A stretch of 43,861 nt of DNA, taken from positions 102,550-146,410 of the forward strand of contig JANJXG010000006.1 in assembly GCA_024709145.1 (NCBI GenBank), written 5' to 3'. Below the pieces are notes generated by a model. That model was not told where the DNA came from. It was given only the letters and a program-made list of their open reading frames with translations, and searched no databases. Every line of letters starts with the position of its first letter. Position 1 is the first letter of the stretch. The translations under genes were made by a program, and so were the position numbers. Of this stretch, positions 24,681-33,646 are shown piece after piece. This DNA comes from Bacteroidales bacterium (GTDB taxonomy: Bacteria > Bacteroidota > Bacteroidia > Bacteroidales > F082).

Positions 24681-25400
24681 ATGGAATCAAAGCGTTGGGT
24701 AATTCCCGATATTCATGGTTGTAAAAGAACTCTGCAAAACCTTATTGATCAGCAGATTAAGCCTTCACGTTGGGACGAACTGATTTTCCTTGGTGATTAT
24801 ATCGATCGTGGCCCTGACAGCAAGGGTGTGCTTGATTATATCATCCGGTTGCAGCAGCAAGACTTTAATATCAGGCTTCTTATGGGAAACCACGAAGAAT
24901 ACTGTATCAAGGCTTGGGAAGAGGATAAAAATAAAAAGCGATTTCTTGGCTTTTCTTTCAAAACAAAAACTCAAAAAATGTGGGAGATACACGGTGGCAA
25001 GGAAACACTTGAGAGTTTTGGTGCCGACTTTGCTTCAGAAATTCCGGAGAAATACATTCATTGGATGCGTCAGTTGAAAATGTACATTGAAACCGACCGG
25101 TTTGTCCTTGTACATGCAGGCTTAAATTTTAAAATCGAGGATCCGCTTACTGATTCTTTTGCCATGTTGTGGACCAAGGAGTTTCAGGTGATTCCTGAAA
25201 AAATACGAAACAAAAAAGTCATTCATGGCCACACTCCTGTCGACCTTGAATTTATGCATCATGTCATGCAAAGTGAGCAGTATCATTTTATCGACCTCGA
25301 CAACGGGGTGTATATGCTCAACAGGGCTGGTTACGGAAATTTGGTTGCATATGAACTGAACACGGGTAAATACCTTGTTCAACCTAACCTTGATTTTTAA
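24681..25400 (+). CDS. PPP-type metallophosphatase (serine/threonine phosphatase or ApaH-like)
   Basis: 239 aa from the ATG at 24681; any earlier start would run through the gpmA terminator. It has the complete metal-site signature: DIHGCKRTL (10-18), GDYIDRGPDSKGVL (38-51), GNHEEY (69-74), VHAGLNF and HGHTPV. The catalytic core thus resembles bacterial PPP phosphatases that act on phosphoproteins or dinucleoside polyphosphates. The substrate cannot be told from sequence. It has its own promoter and is convergent with queA. Confidence 0.9.
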   Translation: MESKRWVIPDIHGCKRTLQNLIDQQIKPSRWDELIFLGDYIDRGPDSKGVLDYIIRLQQQDFNIRLLMGNHEEYCIKAWEEDKNKKRFLGFSFKTKTQKMWEIHGGKETLESFGADFASEIPEKYIHWMRQLKMYIETDRFVLVHAGLNFKIEDPLTDSFAMLWTKEFQVIPEKIRNKKVIHGHTPVDLEFMHHVMQSEQYHFIDLDNGVYMLNRAGYGNLVAYELNTGKYLVQPNLDF

Positions 25401-25422
25401 TTCATCCTGATCTTCAGTCAGT

Positions 25423-26646
25423 TCAAGGAAAGAAAAGACAACTATCACCGTAACTCAAAAACCTGAATTGGTTGTTGAGCGCGTAGGTATAGGCATCTTT
25501 CCATCGGTTACCCACCAGGGCAGCCACCAGAAGCAAGAGAGTGCTTTTTGGCTGATGGAAATTGGTAATCAACCCATTGGCAATTTTAAAATCATAGCCG
25601 GGAGCAATCATCAGGGCAGTAGTGGCCGAAAGCACTTCGAGATGCCTCTTGTGCATATATTCCAACAGTTTTTCAAGCATCAATCCCGGGTTCATTTCAT
25701 TTTCGTAGTTGTAAGGAGCCCATTGATTAACATGAAGTGCTGACGGACTTTCGTTTTCACTTAAACCGAGGCCAAGCCAGTAGAGGCTCTCAATGGTTCG
25801 CATGCTTGTTGTGCCTATGGGGATGATGGGTTTGCCCTGCTGCGACAATAATTGCTGAATGGTTTGTTTACTTACAAAAAAGCGTTCGGCATGCATGGCA
25901 TGTTCGCCGATAGTTTCGGTTGAAACCGGTTTAAACGTTCCGGCACCCACATGGAGCGTCAGACGGGCAATCCTAAAACCTTCATCTTCAAGGTTTTTTA
26001 CTAATTCATCTGTAAAATGAAGCCCGGCTGTCGGAGCTGCCACCGAACCCTGATTGCGGGCAAAAACCGTTTGATAACTTACAAGGTCGTCAAGTCCGGC
26101 TTTTCTGTTTAAGTAGGGCGGAAGCGGAAGTTCTCCAATATATTCCAGCATTTGTCCAAAGTTTGTGGTCGGTTCATCCCACGAAAAGGAAACCAGCGAA
26201 TGGTCATTCATTTTTTTTACACGCTCCGCTTTGAGCTGAATAAAACCATTTACAAATGGTACTTCCTGTTCCAGAATACCATCTTTCCACCGTTTTGAAT
26301 TGCCAACCAGGCATTTCCAAACCACAGGTGAGGAAGCATTCACCAGTGAATGTCCTTCCAGGTCGCCTTGTTCGGGTTCAAGACAAAAAACTTCGATCAA
26401 AGCACCATGCTGGTTTTTGAAGTGAAGCCTCGCCCTGATCACCTTTGTTTCATTGCTGACAAGCAGTGCCTTTTCAGGCAAATAGCGGCCAATATGAAAA
26501 AAATTGTCTTCGGTCAGGCCCTGCCTGTCTGAGATCAACAAACGGGATGTTTCCCGCTTTCCAACCGGATAACGGGCGATGCGGTCCTCGGGTAATGGAT
26601 AGTTAAAATCTTCAATTTCAATGGAATGAACGCCTTTTTTAGCCAT
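25423..26646 (-). CDS. queA: S-adenosylmethionine:tRNA ribosyltransferase-isomerase
   Basis: 407 aa. QueA motifs are in order: FNYPLPEDRIARYPVGKRET, VSNETKVIRARLHF, APTAGLHFTDEL, LHVGAGTFKPV, HAERFFVS, GTTSMRTIESLYW and the end GLITNFHQPKSTLLLLVAAL with FLSYGDSCLF. The enzyme transfers the ribosyl part of SAM to 7-aminomethyl-7-deazaguanine in tRNA to make epoxyqueuosine. E. coli QueA is about 356 aa; additional length here lies in the middle and near residues 280-320. It follows the porin gene by seven bases on the same strand. Confidence 0.92.
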   Translation of the reverse strand: MAKKGVHSIEIEDFNYPLPEDRIARYPVGKRETSRLLISDRQGLTEDNFFHIGRYLPEKALLVSNETKVIRARLHFKNQHGALIEVFCLEPEQGDLEGHSLVNASSPVVWKCLVGNSKRWKDGILEQEVPFVNGFIQLKAERVKKMNDHSLVSFSWDEPTTNFGQMLEYIGELPLPPYLNRKAGLDDLVSYQTVFARNQGSVAAPTAGLHFTDELVKNLEDEGFRIARLTLHVGAGTFKPVSTETIGEHAMHAERFFVSKQTIQQLLSQQGKPIIPIGTTSMRTIESLYWLGLGLSENESPSALHVNQWAPYNYENEMNPGLMLEKLLEYMHKRHLEVLSATTALMIAPGYDFKIANGLITNFHQPKSTLLLLVAALVGNRWKDAYTYALNNQFRFLSYGDSCLFFP

Positions 26647-26653
26647 ATGTGGA

Positions 26654-27982
26654 TTATTTCAATTCTGATGATCGAAAAAGAACCGGCTTAAAGGTAATCA
26701 TCAACCAGGCATAGTAAGGTGTTCCAATTTCATCGGGCTGTATTTTTTTTACCCTTGCAAAATTATCATTGGTGAAGTAATAGCAAAAGCCGGCATTGAG
26801 AGTCAGTTCTTTGTAGAACTGATGATGCCAGACCAAATCCAATTCTGAGCCCAGTGATCCTTCAACAAAAGTGTTTTCTGAGAAGGGATCAATTACAGGA
26901 TTATTCAAGTAAAAAAGGTGATAATCTGCGGAGATTTTGTTCTTTTTATTCCAGCTATATTGGATTCCGGGATGGATGTCGGTCAGTCCGCCTTCAGCTG
27001 TTCCTGATGGCAAGACAAATTGATTCATGAATCCATAGCGTAAATACCTGATACCATAAAAAAGATCAAAATTGTGTTCAGTTTTTGTATAATCAGCATC
27101 TGTTTGTTTAAAATCATGACCGCTCAAAACATCCATCCCTGCATCAAAACGCCATGCTCCTGCCAGGTAAGCGGCTTCTGCAGTTGCCATCCAGGCCTGC
27201 ACTTTTTTGCCTTTCTGACTTTTTCCCGACTGAGCATAAAGGTTTACACGGGCGTCAATCCGATTTTTCTTGTAATGACTGTGTAAACCATAAGTGGCCA
27301 TCAGATAAATAGTACTGGTGGTTTTATCTTTCTGATAGCCGGTCATCATTCCAAGCGCCGACACATACCAATCTTTGCTAAGCTGTTTCTTTACATAGAT
27401 AAAATTCAAAGTACGGAGCCGGCGCGCAATTGGGTCAACTTCAAAGTGATTTATACCTGCTCCTGCAGCTTGCCCTTTACTGGCATCATTGTTATAGGAG
27501 AAGGCCAGGTCAAAAATCCAGTCTTTTTTTGTTAATCCAAATAAAACAGCATCATAAGCCACCCCATGCATGGTCCAGTTTCGGTTGGCCAGCAGACGTT
27601 GGTCGTCATAAACAAATTCCTGCCGGCCTATTTTAATTCTTGAGTATGAGGTTGGCTTAAATTCCAGCCAGGCTTCGTGAAACCCTGTACTTTTTGTATT
27701 GGCAAATGCTGCTGTATTATTCGCAATGTCTTCATCACCCCAGACCCTTGCATCCTGTAAACTGAAGTACAAGCCAAATTTTTCACGATCGTATTTGAAG
27801 TTCAATCTGCTGCGCTGGCTGACATAAGTGGTCATCTCAGAGCTTTTGGAAGGTGTAAAACCAAAGCCATTGTTGAATTCCAGTCTTGGCCTTATCTCGG
27901 CACTAACCTCAAACTGAGCTTGTAAATAATTGAAAAAGAATATACTTGTCACTAAAAGGAACAGAGAGTATCGGCTCATCAT
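26654..27982 (-). CDS. Alginate-export-like outer-membrane beta-barrel protein
   Basis: 442 aa from the ATG at 27982 (a second ATG follows at once). A signal peptide (MSRYSLFLLVTSIFFFNYLQ, then AQFEV) leads to a barrel with alternating aromatic strands: EIRPRLEFNNGFGF, YVSQRSRLNFKYDREKFGLY, SLQDARVWGD, RIKIGRQEFVYDDQRLL, NWTMHGVAYDAVLFG. The RQEFVYDDQRLL and SLQDARVWGD motifs are typical of Alginate_exp (AlgE-like) porins. The barrel closes with a strand rich in F near the C-terminus. The exported or imported substrate is unknown. A complete -33/-7 promoter precedes it. Confidence 0.85.
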   Translation of the reverse strand: MMSRYSLFLLVTSIFFFNYLQAQFEVSAEIRPRLEFNNGFGFTPSKSSEMTTYVSQRSRLNFKYDREKFGLYFSLQDARVWGDEDIANNTAAFANTKSTGFHEAWLEFKPTSYSRIKIGRQEFVYDDQRLLANRNWTMHGVAYDAVLFGLTKKDWIFDLAFSYNNDASKGQAAGAGINHFEVDPIARRLRTLNFIYVKKQLSKDWYVSALGMMTGYQKDKTTSTIYLMATYGLHSHYKKNRIDARVNLYAQSGKSQKGKKVQAWMATAEAAYLAGAWRFDAGMDVLSGHDFKQTDADYTKTEHNFDLFYGIRYLRYGFMNQFVLPSGTAEGGLTDIHPGIQYSWNKKNKISADYHLFYLNNPVIDPFSENTFVEGSLGSELDLVWHHQFYKELTLNAGFCYYFTNDNFARVKKIQPDEIGTPYYAWLMITFKPVLFRSSELK

Positions 27983-27991
27983 TTTTTGTGG

Positions 27992-28022
27992 CAAAGTTAC
28001 AATAACCTCCCGAACGTACAAA
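27992..28022 (-). promoter_or_regulatory. Promoter of the alginate-export-like gene
   Basis: Minus strand -33 TTTG (28019-28022), a 19-base spacer and -7 TAACTTTG (27992-27999). This is one of the two best matches to the full Bacteroidota consensus in the window. The ATG at 27982 is only nine bases past the -7, so the leader would be a few bases at most. Confidence 0.7.
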
Positions 28023-28090
28023 AACCTTCAAGTTGCTTTAGCCCTGTATGTGTTTTTGATTTTTTAGGTGTTTATTAAACTGAAAGCTGG

Positions 28091-28098
28091 TATCTTTG
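28091..28098 (+). promoter_or_regulatory. -7 element of pssA
   Basis: TATCTTTG, exact match, 16 bases before the pssA ATG. No good -33 at the usual distance. Confidence 0.5.
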
Positions 28099-28114
28099 CC
28101 AAAAACCTGCACCG

Positions 28115-28846
28115 ATGAAAATTTTCAGACACATTCCGAATCTGATCACTTTGTTAAACCTTCTTAGCGGGATTTTTGCCATTTTGTATGTGGCTGAAGG
28201 TCAGCTCACCATGGCTTCATGGATGATTTTTTTGGCGGCTTTGTTAGATTTTTTCGATGGTTTCTCGGCCCGCCTGCTCAAAGCCTATTCACCACTGGGA
28301 GCTCAGCTTGACTCACTGGCTGATGTGGTCTCTTTTGGCGTTGCGCCTGCACTCATCCTGTTTTCATTAATTAAAATCAGCCATGGCTTGCCGGTTTTAA
28401 TGTGGGGTAATCAAAATGTTATTCCTTACGTTGCTTTGTTAGTGCCCCTCTTCACAGCACTCAGGCTGGCAAAATTTAACATCGATGAACGGCAGACCGA
28501 TTCCTTTATTGGTTTACCTTCTCCGGCCTCCGGTCTATTTCTTGCTTCGCTCCCGCTGGTTCGCGAGCAATTGTATGCCTCGCAATCCTTGTTTTATATG
28601 GTAGTAACAAACACATACTTTTATCTTGGACTGGCCGTTGTTCTGAGTTTATTGATGGTTTCTGAGCTGCCACTATTCGGATTAAAATTTAAGTCGTTTA
28701 AACTGAAAGGAAATGAGATCAGATTTTTCTTTCTGGCCGCCACTGTTGTGATGCTGATCACTATGCAGTTCGTTGCTATTCCTTTCGTTGTTCTAAGCTA
28801 TCTGCTCCTTTCATTGATTGTTTATCTTATTGATATACAATCGTAA
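28115..28846 (+). CDS. pssA: CDP-diacylglycerol--serine O-phosphatidyltransferase
   Basis: 243 aa integral membrane enzyme with about seven to eight hydrophobic segments. The CDP-alcohol phosphotransferase signature is complete: LLDFFDGFSARLL then YSPLGAQLDSLADVVSFG, i.e. D-G-x2-A-R-x8-G-x3-D-x3-D. The C-terminal membrane segments (FFFLAATVVMLITMQFVAIP) match Gram-positive/Bacteroidota type PssA, unlike the soluble E. coli enzyme. It makes phosphatidylserine, the precursor of phosphatidylethanolamine. Phosphatidylserine decarboxylase, its usual partner, is not in the window. Confidence 0.95.
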   Translation: MKIFRHIPNLITLLNLLSGIFAILYVAEGQLTMASWMIFLAALLDFFDGFSARLLKAYSPLGAQLDSLADVVSFGVAPALILFSLIKISHGLPVLMWGNQNVIPYVALLVPLFTALRLAKFNIDERQTDSFIGLPSPASGLFLASLPLVREQLYASQSLFYMVVTNTYFYLGLAVVLSLLMVSELPLFGLKFKSFKLKGNEIRFFFLAATVVMLITMQFVAIPFVVLSYLLLSLIVYLIDIQS

Positions 28847-28875
28847 ACAAGAAATCAAGATTTTTTTTGCTAATC

Positions 28876-29604
28876 TTATTTTTTTCTCAGTTCGAAGTTT
28901 TGTCCTAAATAAACCTTCCTCACATGCTCATCTGAAGCCAGTTCTTCGGAAGTGCCGGCCTTGAGAATTGATCCTTCAAACAAGAGATAAGCCCTGTCAG
29001 TAATCGAAAGGGTTTCGTGCACATTGTGATCGGTGATGAGTATGCCGATGTTTTTGTTTTTGAGGGTAGCAACGATGGTTTGGATATCCTCAACGGCGAT
29101 GGGGTCAACACCGGCAAAAGGTTCATCTAGCAGAATAAATCCGGGATCAACGGCCAATGCACGTGCTATTTCAGTGCGGCGTCGTTCGCCTCCCGACAGT
29201 TGGATGCCTTTGCTTTTGCGGATATGCTGAAGCCCAAATTCATCAAGGAGGTTTTCAAGTTTTTCGTGCTGTTGATCTTTGGTCAGTTTTTTGAATTGCA
29301 TCACCGAAAGAATGTTATCTTCCACACTCATTTGCCTGAAAACACTGGCTTCCTGTGCAAGGTATCCAATGCCACGCTGTGCCCTGCGATACATCGGTTC
29401 GTTTGTAACATCCATATTATCAAGATATACGTTGCCTGACAGAGGCTTAATCAACCCGACGATCATGTAAAAAGTTGTGGTTTTGCCGGCACCATTGGGT
29501 CCAAGCAATCCAACGATTTCGCCCTGATTCACATAAACCGAGACATCATTTACAACAGTACGTTGCTTGTATTTCTTAAAAAGATTTGTGGTGCGGAGCT
29601 GCAT
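28876..29604 (-). CDS. lptB: LPS export ABC transporter ATP-binding protein
   Basis: 242 aa from the ATG at 29604, the start matching the family N-terminus ([20 protein letters not shown]). Walker [10 protein letters not shown] at 35-43, Q-loop LAQEAS, signature LSGGERRR, Walker [21 protein letters not shown], switch His in [10 protein letters not shown]. The VDPIAV and HNV(H/R)ETL stretches are characteristic of LptB. With LptF and LptG (not in window) it extracts LPS from the inner membrane. It follows the DUF5686 gene by 60 bases and has its own -7 element. Confidence 0.95.
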   Translation of the reverse strand: MQLRTTNLFKKYKQRTVVNDVSVYVNQGEIVGLLGPNGAGKTTTFYMIVGLIKPLSGNVYLDNMDVTNEPMYRRAQRGIGYLAQEASVFRQMSVEDNILSVMQFKKLTKDQQHEKLENLLDEFGLQHIRKSKGIQLSGGERRRTEIARALAVDPGFILLDEPFAGVDPIAVEDIQTIVATLKNKNIGILITDHNVHETLSITDRAYLLFEGSILKAGTSEELASDEHVRKVYLGQNFELRKK

Positions 29605-29631
29605 TGAAAATTTTTTATCCCTTAAAACCGG

Positions 29632-29639
29632 CAAAGTTA
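29632..29639 (-). promoter_or_regulatory. -7 element of lptB
   Basis: Minus strand TAACTTTG, exact match, 27 bases upstream of the lptB ATG, in the gap after the DUF5686 gene. No clear -33. Confidence 0.45.
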
Positions 29640-29664
29640 AACGATTTGCGGGAGCATTTTGGTA

Positions 29665-32127
29665 TCAGAATGTAAATTGAAGCGAAACAAAAATGGCAAA
29701 GGGGCTGGAACCTGCATTGTCGTTGTGAGAAAGTCGCCAAACACCATCGACCCTGATAATTTTAAAGATGTTTTCAATGCCTGCCCCAGCTTCAAAATAT
29801 GGTTTGTCGAGCATAAAGGTAGCTTTAGGTAATTCGTTGAGTTGTAAATTTTTGTCGGAAATGGTTCCAACAAGACCCTTTACAAACAGCACCTCACGCC
29901 ATTTAAGTTTCCTGAAAAGAGGTACTCTGTTAAAGAAAAAGCCGTCAAAATGATGGGTGTAATAAATGCTCGCATACCGATCGGAGATAAATTCGTAGTA
30001 ATTCATCAGGTTGAAAGCATACTCATCAAAAACAAAGGTTTCGTTGCCCGGATGTAACACAAGTAGTGGAAACGGCACTTCACCGAAAACTCTGCCACCT
30101 TCAACGATAAACTTCGACCAGCCAAAACTTCCTGTATTGAACCAATGCGAAACACCGGCCTGAATGCGATGATAACGGTATTCACCATTAATCAGACCCG
30201 GTACGCCAAAACTGTAACGGAAATTTACGACAGGAAAAGGTGTGCCCAGATTGATGCGGTCGAAAGTTCGGATAACGACTTTTTCGCGGTAAGCAAACCT
30301 GCCTTCGATGGCTAATTCTGTTGTTATCAATGAATTATGGGTGATGCTATCTCCTTCTGGAGTGTAGGTTTTAAGTTGAAAATTCCCGACAGGAAACAAC
30401 TCACGGTGCAACAATTCAAAGCGGTTGGACAAACCAATAAACCATTCATGATCATAATAGAATCTGAATTCTCCTGTAAGATTCAGTTTGTCAGCTGGTT
30501 GTCGCCTGAAAAGTGAGCCGATAAGGTTGTCTTCGCTAAAAGCATTGAAACTCGAACCCAGTTGTTCCATATCATACTTAAAACTGATGCCAGCGGCCCG
30601 AAGTGGGTTTTTCGCAAAAGTATAGTAGATACCTGCTCCATATTTAATTTGCTGATCACGAAGGGCATAAGCCAAATGGCCGTCGAGTCGGAGGTTTTCA
30701 CTGAAGAGCGTACTTGTACGGCCTCCAATTCTGAACCGATGGCCTTCAACACTGTTAAAGCTGACGAGTTTGTTGAGGGGCCCTATTTCCACTTTTCCAT
30801 AGGGTAAATAGCCATATATAAAGGTGTAAACCGCATCGGAATAAGTTCTGAAAATCGGCACCCTTTCAATAGAATCAATCATGGTATAAATCCCATCTTC
30901 TTTGGCTGTAAGTTCCAGATGCCTGTTTTCTTCCCAATATTCGCGGCTTTGTTTCATGCTGCTTTCATCGATGGTAACGTTCATCGTCTGATTGTAGAAA
31001 GCATCATCACGGGGTTGATTCAGTAAAAAATCTTTGTAAGTGGTCGTGCGCTGACCATAGAAACCTGGTAATCTTTTGTTTTCATCTGTCAGTGTGAAAT
31101 CAGCCACCATATAGTCGAGTACCATGAACCAATACTTGTTCTCAAGTTGTTTGAACTCCTGCCTGATAGATAAATCATTGATAAAATTGATGTTGGCATC
31201 ATTGGCTGCATCAAATTCGAGTTTTTTAACTGCATAGGTTGTGTCGTGAATCCAAAGGCTGCCCGTGAATGTTAATTCCTGCTTCCGGCGTGGTTTGAAC
31301 ATTAGTTTATAACACCATTGATTTTCGAGAAAAGCGCTGTCGATCAGATAAAACCTGTAATAACCAAAAGTGAAGTCGGCCAAAGGGCTCACAAAATTTT
31401 TCTCAAAAATGGGAATGTGATTTTCATAAACATCCACTTCCTGGTAGAGATTTCCCATGAACTGGGCTATGGTAGGGTTCTCGATTCCTGACCCTTTGGC
31501 TGCTTTAATGTGCTCAACTTTTTTATCCGGATTTTTCTTCACGTAAAGATCCGAAAGTGTTTCGGAGATAAAAACAGGTAAATAGGTCTTGCCATTCACA
31601 GTGGAGGTGTCGATATAATTAAAAACAAAATCGAATTGCTTCAATAGTCGTTTACTTTTAAGTTTTTCATCAAAATTATTGGCATCGAACTGGATTTTGT
31701 TGTACACCTCGCATTGATATGATTCAAGCTGATTGTTGCGGTTAGTCTTTTTGCGGTCAATCACTTTTCGCATTAAAATATCAGCCGGGTTTTCGCCAGC
31801 CACTACCACCACCTCATCCAGCTGAAAGTCATTGGATCGAAGGGAGAAGTTAATTTCCTGATACCTGTTGAGTTTGATGGCCTGACTTTGTCGCTCATAA
31901 CCAATGAATGAAACAGCAATAGAATCGGCTTTCTCCCTGGTTTCGAAATAATAATTTCCATCAAAATCGGTTGTTGTCCCAACCGTAGTCCCAACTAAAT
32001 AAACGTTGACAAAAGGGATTGCTTCAGACGTATTGACATCTGTTACCTTCCCCCTGATTTTTGTAACCTGGGCCTGCATGCTGATAACCAGGAAGATGAA
32101 AAAGAAAAGGAAATGATACTTTTTCAT
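29665..32127 (-). CDS. DUF5686 family outer-membrane protein with carboxypeptidase-regulatory-like domain
   Basis: 820 aa from the ATG at 32127, which begins a signal peptide (KKYHFLFFFIFLVISMQAQ). Residues ~22-105 are a CarboxypepD_reg-like fold (IRGKVTDVNTSEAIPFVNVY, TTTDFDGNYYFETREKADSI, VSFIGYERQ). The rest is the DUF5686 domain: DILMRKVIDRKKTNRNNQLE, YQCEVYNKIQFD, and a C-terminal barrel with strands such as GLINGEYRYHRIQAGVSHWF and ending FAIFVSLQFTF. The terminal aromatic strand suits BAM-dependent insertion. Function unknown. It is co-directional with kdsD and the AhpD-like gene. Confidence 0.88.
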   Translation of the reverse strand: MKKYHFLFFFIFLVISMQAQVTKIRGKVTDVNTSEAIPFVNVYLVGTTVGTTTDFDGNYYFETREKADSIAVSFIGYERQSQAIKLNRYQEINFSLRSNDFQLDEVVVVAGENPADILMRKVIDRKKTNRNNQLESYQCEVYNKIQFDANNFDEKLKSKRLLKQFDFVFNYIDTSTVNGKTYLPVFISETLSDLYVKKNPDKKVEHIKAAKGSGIENPTIAQFMGNLYQEVDVYENHIPIFEKNFVSPLADFTFGYYRFYLIDSAFLENQWCYKLMFKPRRKQELTFTGSLWIHDTTYAVKKLEFDAANDANINFINDLSIRQEFKQLENKYWFMVLDYMVADFTLTDENKRLPGFYGQRTTTYKDFLLNQPRDDAFYNQTMNVTIDESSMKQSREYWEENRHLELTAKEDGIYTMIDSIERVPIFRTYSDAVYTFIYGYLPYGKVEIGPLNKLVSFNSVEGHRFRIGGRTSTLFSENLRLDGHLAYALRDQQIKYGAGIYYTFAKNPLRAAGISFKYDMEQLGSSFNAFSEDNLIGSLFRRQPADKLNLTGEFRFYYDHEWFIGLSNRFELLHRELFPVGNFQLKTYTPEGDSITHNSLITTELAIEGRFAYREKVVIRTFDRINLGTPFPVVNFRYSFGVPGLINGEYRYHRIQAGVSHWFNTGSFGWSKFIVEGGRVFGEVPFPLLVLHPGNETFVFDEYAFNLMNYYEFISDRYASIYYTHHFDGFFFNRVPLFRKLKWREVLFVKGLVGTISDKNLQLNELPKATFMLDKPYFEAGAGIENIFKIIRVDGVWRLSHNDNAGSSPFAIFVSLQFTF

Positions 32128-32160
32128 TTTTCGGGTAGGCAGGGTTTCAATGTTTTCCAA

Positions 32161-32511
32161 TCAGGACTTCTGTGCTGAAAGTTCTTCCCAAAATTCCAGC
32201 GCTCTTCTGGTGTGCGGGATAACGATGGTGCCTCCCACTAAGTTGGCAACGCCAAAAATCTCCATGATCTGTGCTGTGCTGACACCAAGCTCGTAACATT
32301 TCTGCAAATGATAATAAATGCAATCATCACATTTTAAAACCATTGAAGCTACCAAACCAAGCATTTCTTTGGTTTTTGTATCCAACTCTCCTGCTTCATA
32401 TGTGAGCGTGTCGAGGCTGTAAATCCGTTTCATGATTTTGTTGTTCGGCGCAGCCATCATCTTTTCATTCATCAGGGTGCGGTAAGCATTGAATGACTCA
32501 ATTTTATTCAT
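32161..32511 (-). CDS. Carboxymuconolactone decarboxylase / AhpD-like protein
   Basis: 116 aa, all alpha. The AhpD redox motif CDDCIYYH (Cys61, Cys64, His68) is present within LGLVASMVLKCDDCIYYHLQ, followed by ELGVSTAQIMEIFGVANLVGG, the usual second helical pair. This favours a thiol-dependent peroxidase/reductase role over true gamma-carboxymuconolactone decarboxylation, in which the Cys pair is missing. It lies 14 bases after kdsD and 33 bases before the DUF5686 start, so it is probably in one transcript. Confidence 0.9.
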   Translation of the reverse strand: MNKIESFNAYRTLMNEKMMAAPNNKIMKRIYSLDTLTYEAGELDTKTKEMLGLVASMVLKCDDCIYYHLQKCYELGVSTAQIMEIFGVANLVGGTIVIPHTRRALEFWEELSAQKS

Positions 32512-32525
32512 CGTATGTTGTTTTA

Positions 32526-33491
32526 TTAAATGATTCCTTCTTTCAAAATATCATGCAGGTGAATCACACCTTTATAATTTCCATTTTCTACAACGGGCAG
32601 TTGGGTGATGTTGAAGGCACGCATGGTTTCAAGAGCGTGCAGCAGTAAAGTCTCGGGTTCGGCAAACTTTGGCTGCGGCGTCATAATATCGGACGCCTTT
32701 ACTTCATCCAGTCTTGGATTTTTCATCAGCATACGCCTTAAATCACCATCGGTGATAATTCCAAGAAGTTTGTGGTTGAGTACAACAGCTGTTGCACCCA
32801 GCCTTTTGGCTGAAATCTCGACGATGATGGCAGTGAGATTATCATCGGGACTGACAACCGGTACTTCATTTTTAATATATAGGTCGCCAACTTTGAGCAA
32901 AAGCTGTTTGCCGAGTGCCCCTCCGGGGTGTACACGGGCAAAATCTTCAGCAGTAAATCCTCGACTTTCCAGCAAACATACGGCAAGTGCGTCACCCAAA
33001 ACCAACTGGGCTGTCGTACTTGCTGTAGGTGCAAGATTATTAGGGCATGCTTCGCGGGGAACAGTAGCATTTAGGATTACATCCGACTGTTGGGCAAGAT
33101 AGGAACCGGTATTTCCAACGATGGCAATAAGTTTGTTTTTTCTGGCTTTGAGCAATGGTATCAACACCTTAATTTCAGGTGTTTCACCACTCTTTGAAAG
33201 CAAGACAATTACATCCTCATCCCTGATGATTCCAAGGTCGCCATGTATGGCATCGGCAGCATGAAGAAAAACAGCCGTCGTGCCGGTTGAGTTCAATGTC
33301 GCCACAATCTTTTGGGCAATATTGGCACTCTTGCCAATACCACAAACAATCACCTTTCCCTCAGAATCAAGAATCAAATTCACGGCATTGGCAAAGTCTT
33401 CTGATATCATGCCAACCAAACCGTTCAATGCATTGATTTCGCTGGTGATGACATCTTTCGCTGTCTGAACAATTTCAAGATTGGTTTTCAA
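32526..33491 (-). CDS. kdsD: Arabinose-5-phosphate isomerase (KpsF/GutQ family)
   Basis: 321 aa. N-terminal SIS domain (~30-170: VIVCGIGKSANIAQKIVATL, TGTTAVFLHAADAIHGDLG, VIVLLSKSGETPEIKVLIPL) followed by two CBS domains (~205-260 and ~270-321, ITDGDLRRMLMKN and ITQLPVVENGNYKGVIHLHD). The HPGGALGK linker is typical. It converts ribulose 5-phosphate to arabinose 5-phosphate for Kdo synthesis in the LPS core, which fits the LptB gene downstream. A -7 element lies 67 bases upstream of the ATG. Confidence 0.95.
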   Translation of the reverse strand: MKTNLEIVQTAKDVITSEINALNGLVGMISEDFANAVNLILDSEGKVIVCGIGKSANIAQKIVATLNSTGTTAVFLHAADAIHGDLGIIRDEDVIVLLSKSGETPEIKVLIPLLKARKNKLIAIVGNTGSYLAQQSDVILNATVPREACPNNLAPTASTTAQLVLGDALAVCLLESRGFTAEDFARVHPGGALGKQLLLKVGDLYIKNEVPVVSPDDNLTAIIVEISAKRLGATAVVLNHKLLGIITDGDLRRMLMKNPRLDEVKASDIMTPQPKFAEPETLLLHALETMRAFNITQLPVVENGNYKGVIHLHDILKEGII

Positions 33492-33557
33492 TTGATTAAG
33501 CCTGATTTATTAGGTTAATGTGTCAGCCCGACAGATTTTACTGTCAGTTATTGCGCA

Positions 33558-33565
33558 CAAAAATA
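33558..33565 (-). promoter_or_regulatory. -7 element of the kdsD operon
   Basis: Minus strand TATTTTTG, exact match, within the 155-base gap between gldA and kdsD. No -33 TTTG at correct spacing. Confidence 0.45.
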
Positions 33566-33646
33566 AACATTCTGACATGCTTTTCTCAGCAATTAACATT
33601 TGTTGACAAGGCACAGGCTGATATGATCATTTCAGAAGCACGCATG

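Noticed and set aside
28857-28877. AAGATT/AATCTT hairpin as a pssA terminator
   Set aside because: Only six A-T-rich pairs with a nine-base loop; too weak, and it runs into the end of lptB.
32605-33102. 165-codon plus-strand ORF opposite kdsD
   Set aside because: Shadow of kdsD codon usage; Ser/Leu-rich without any motif.
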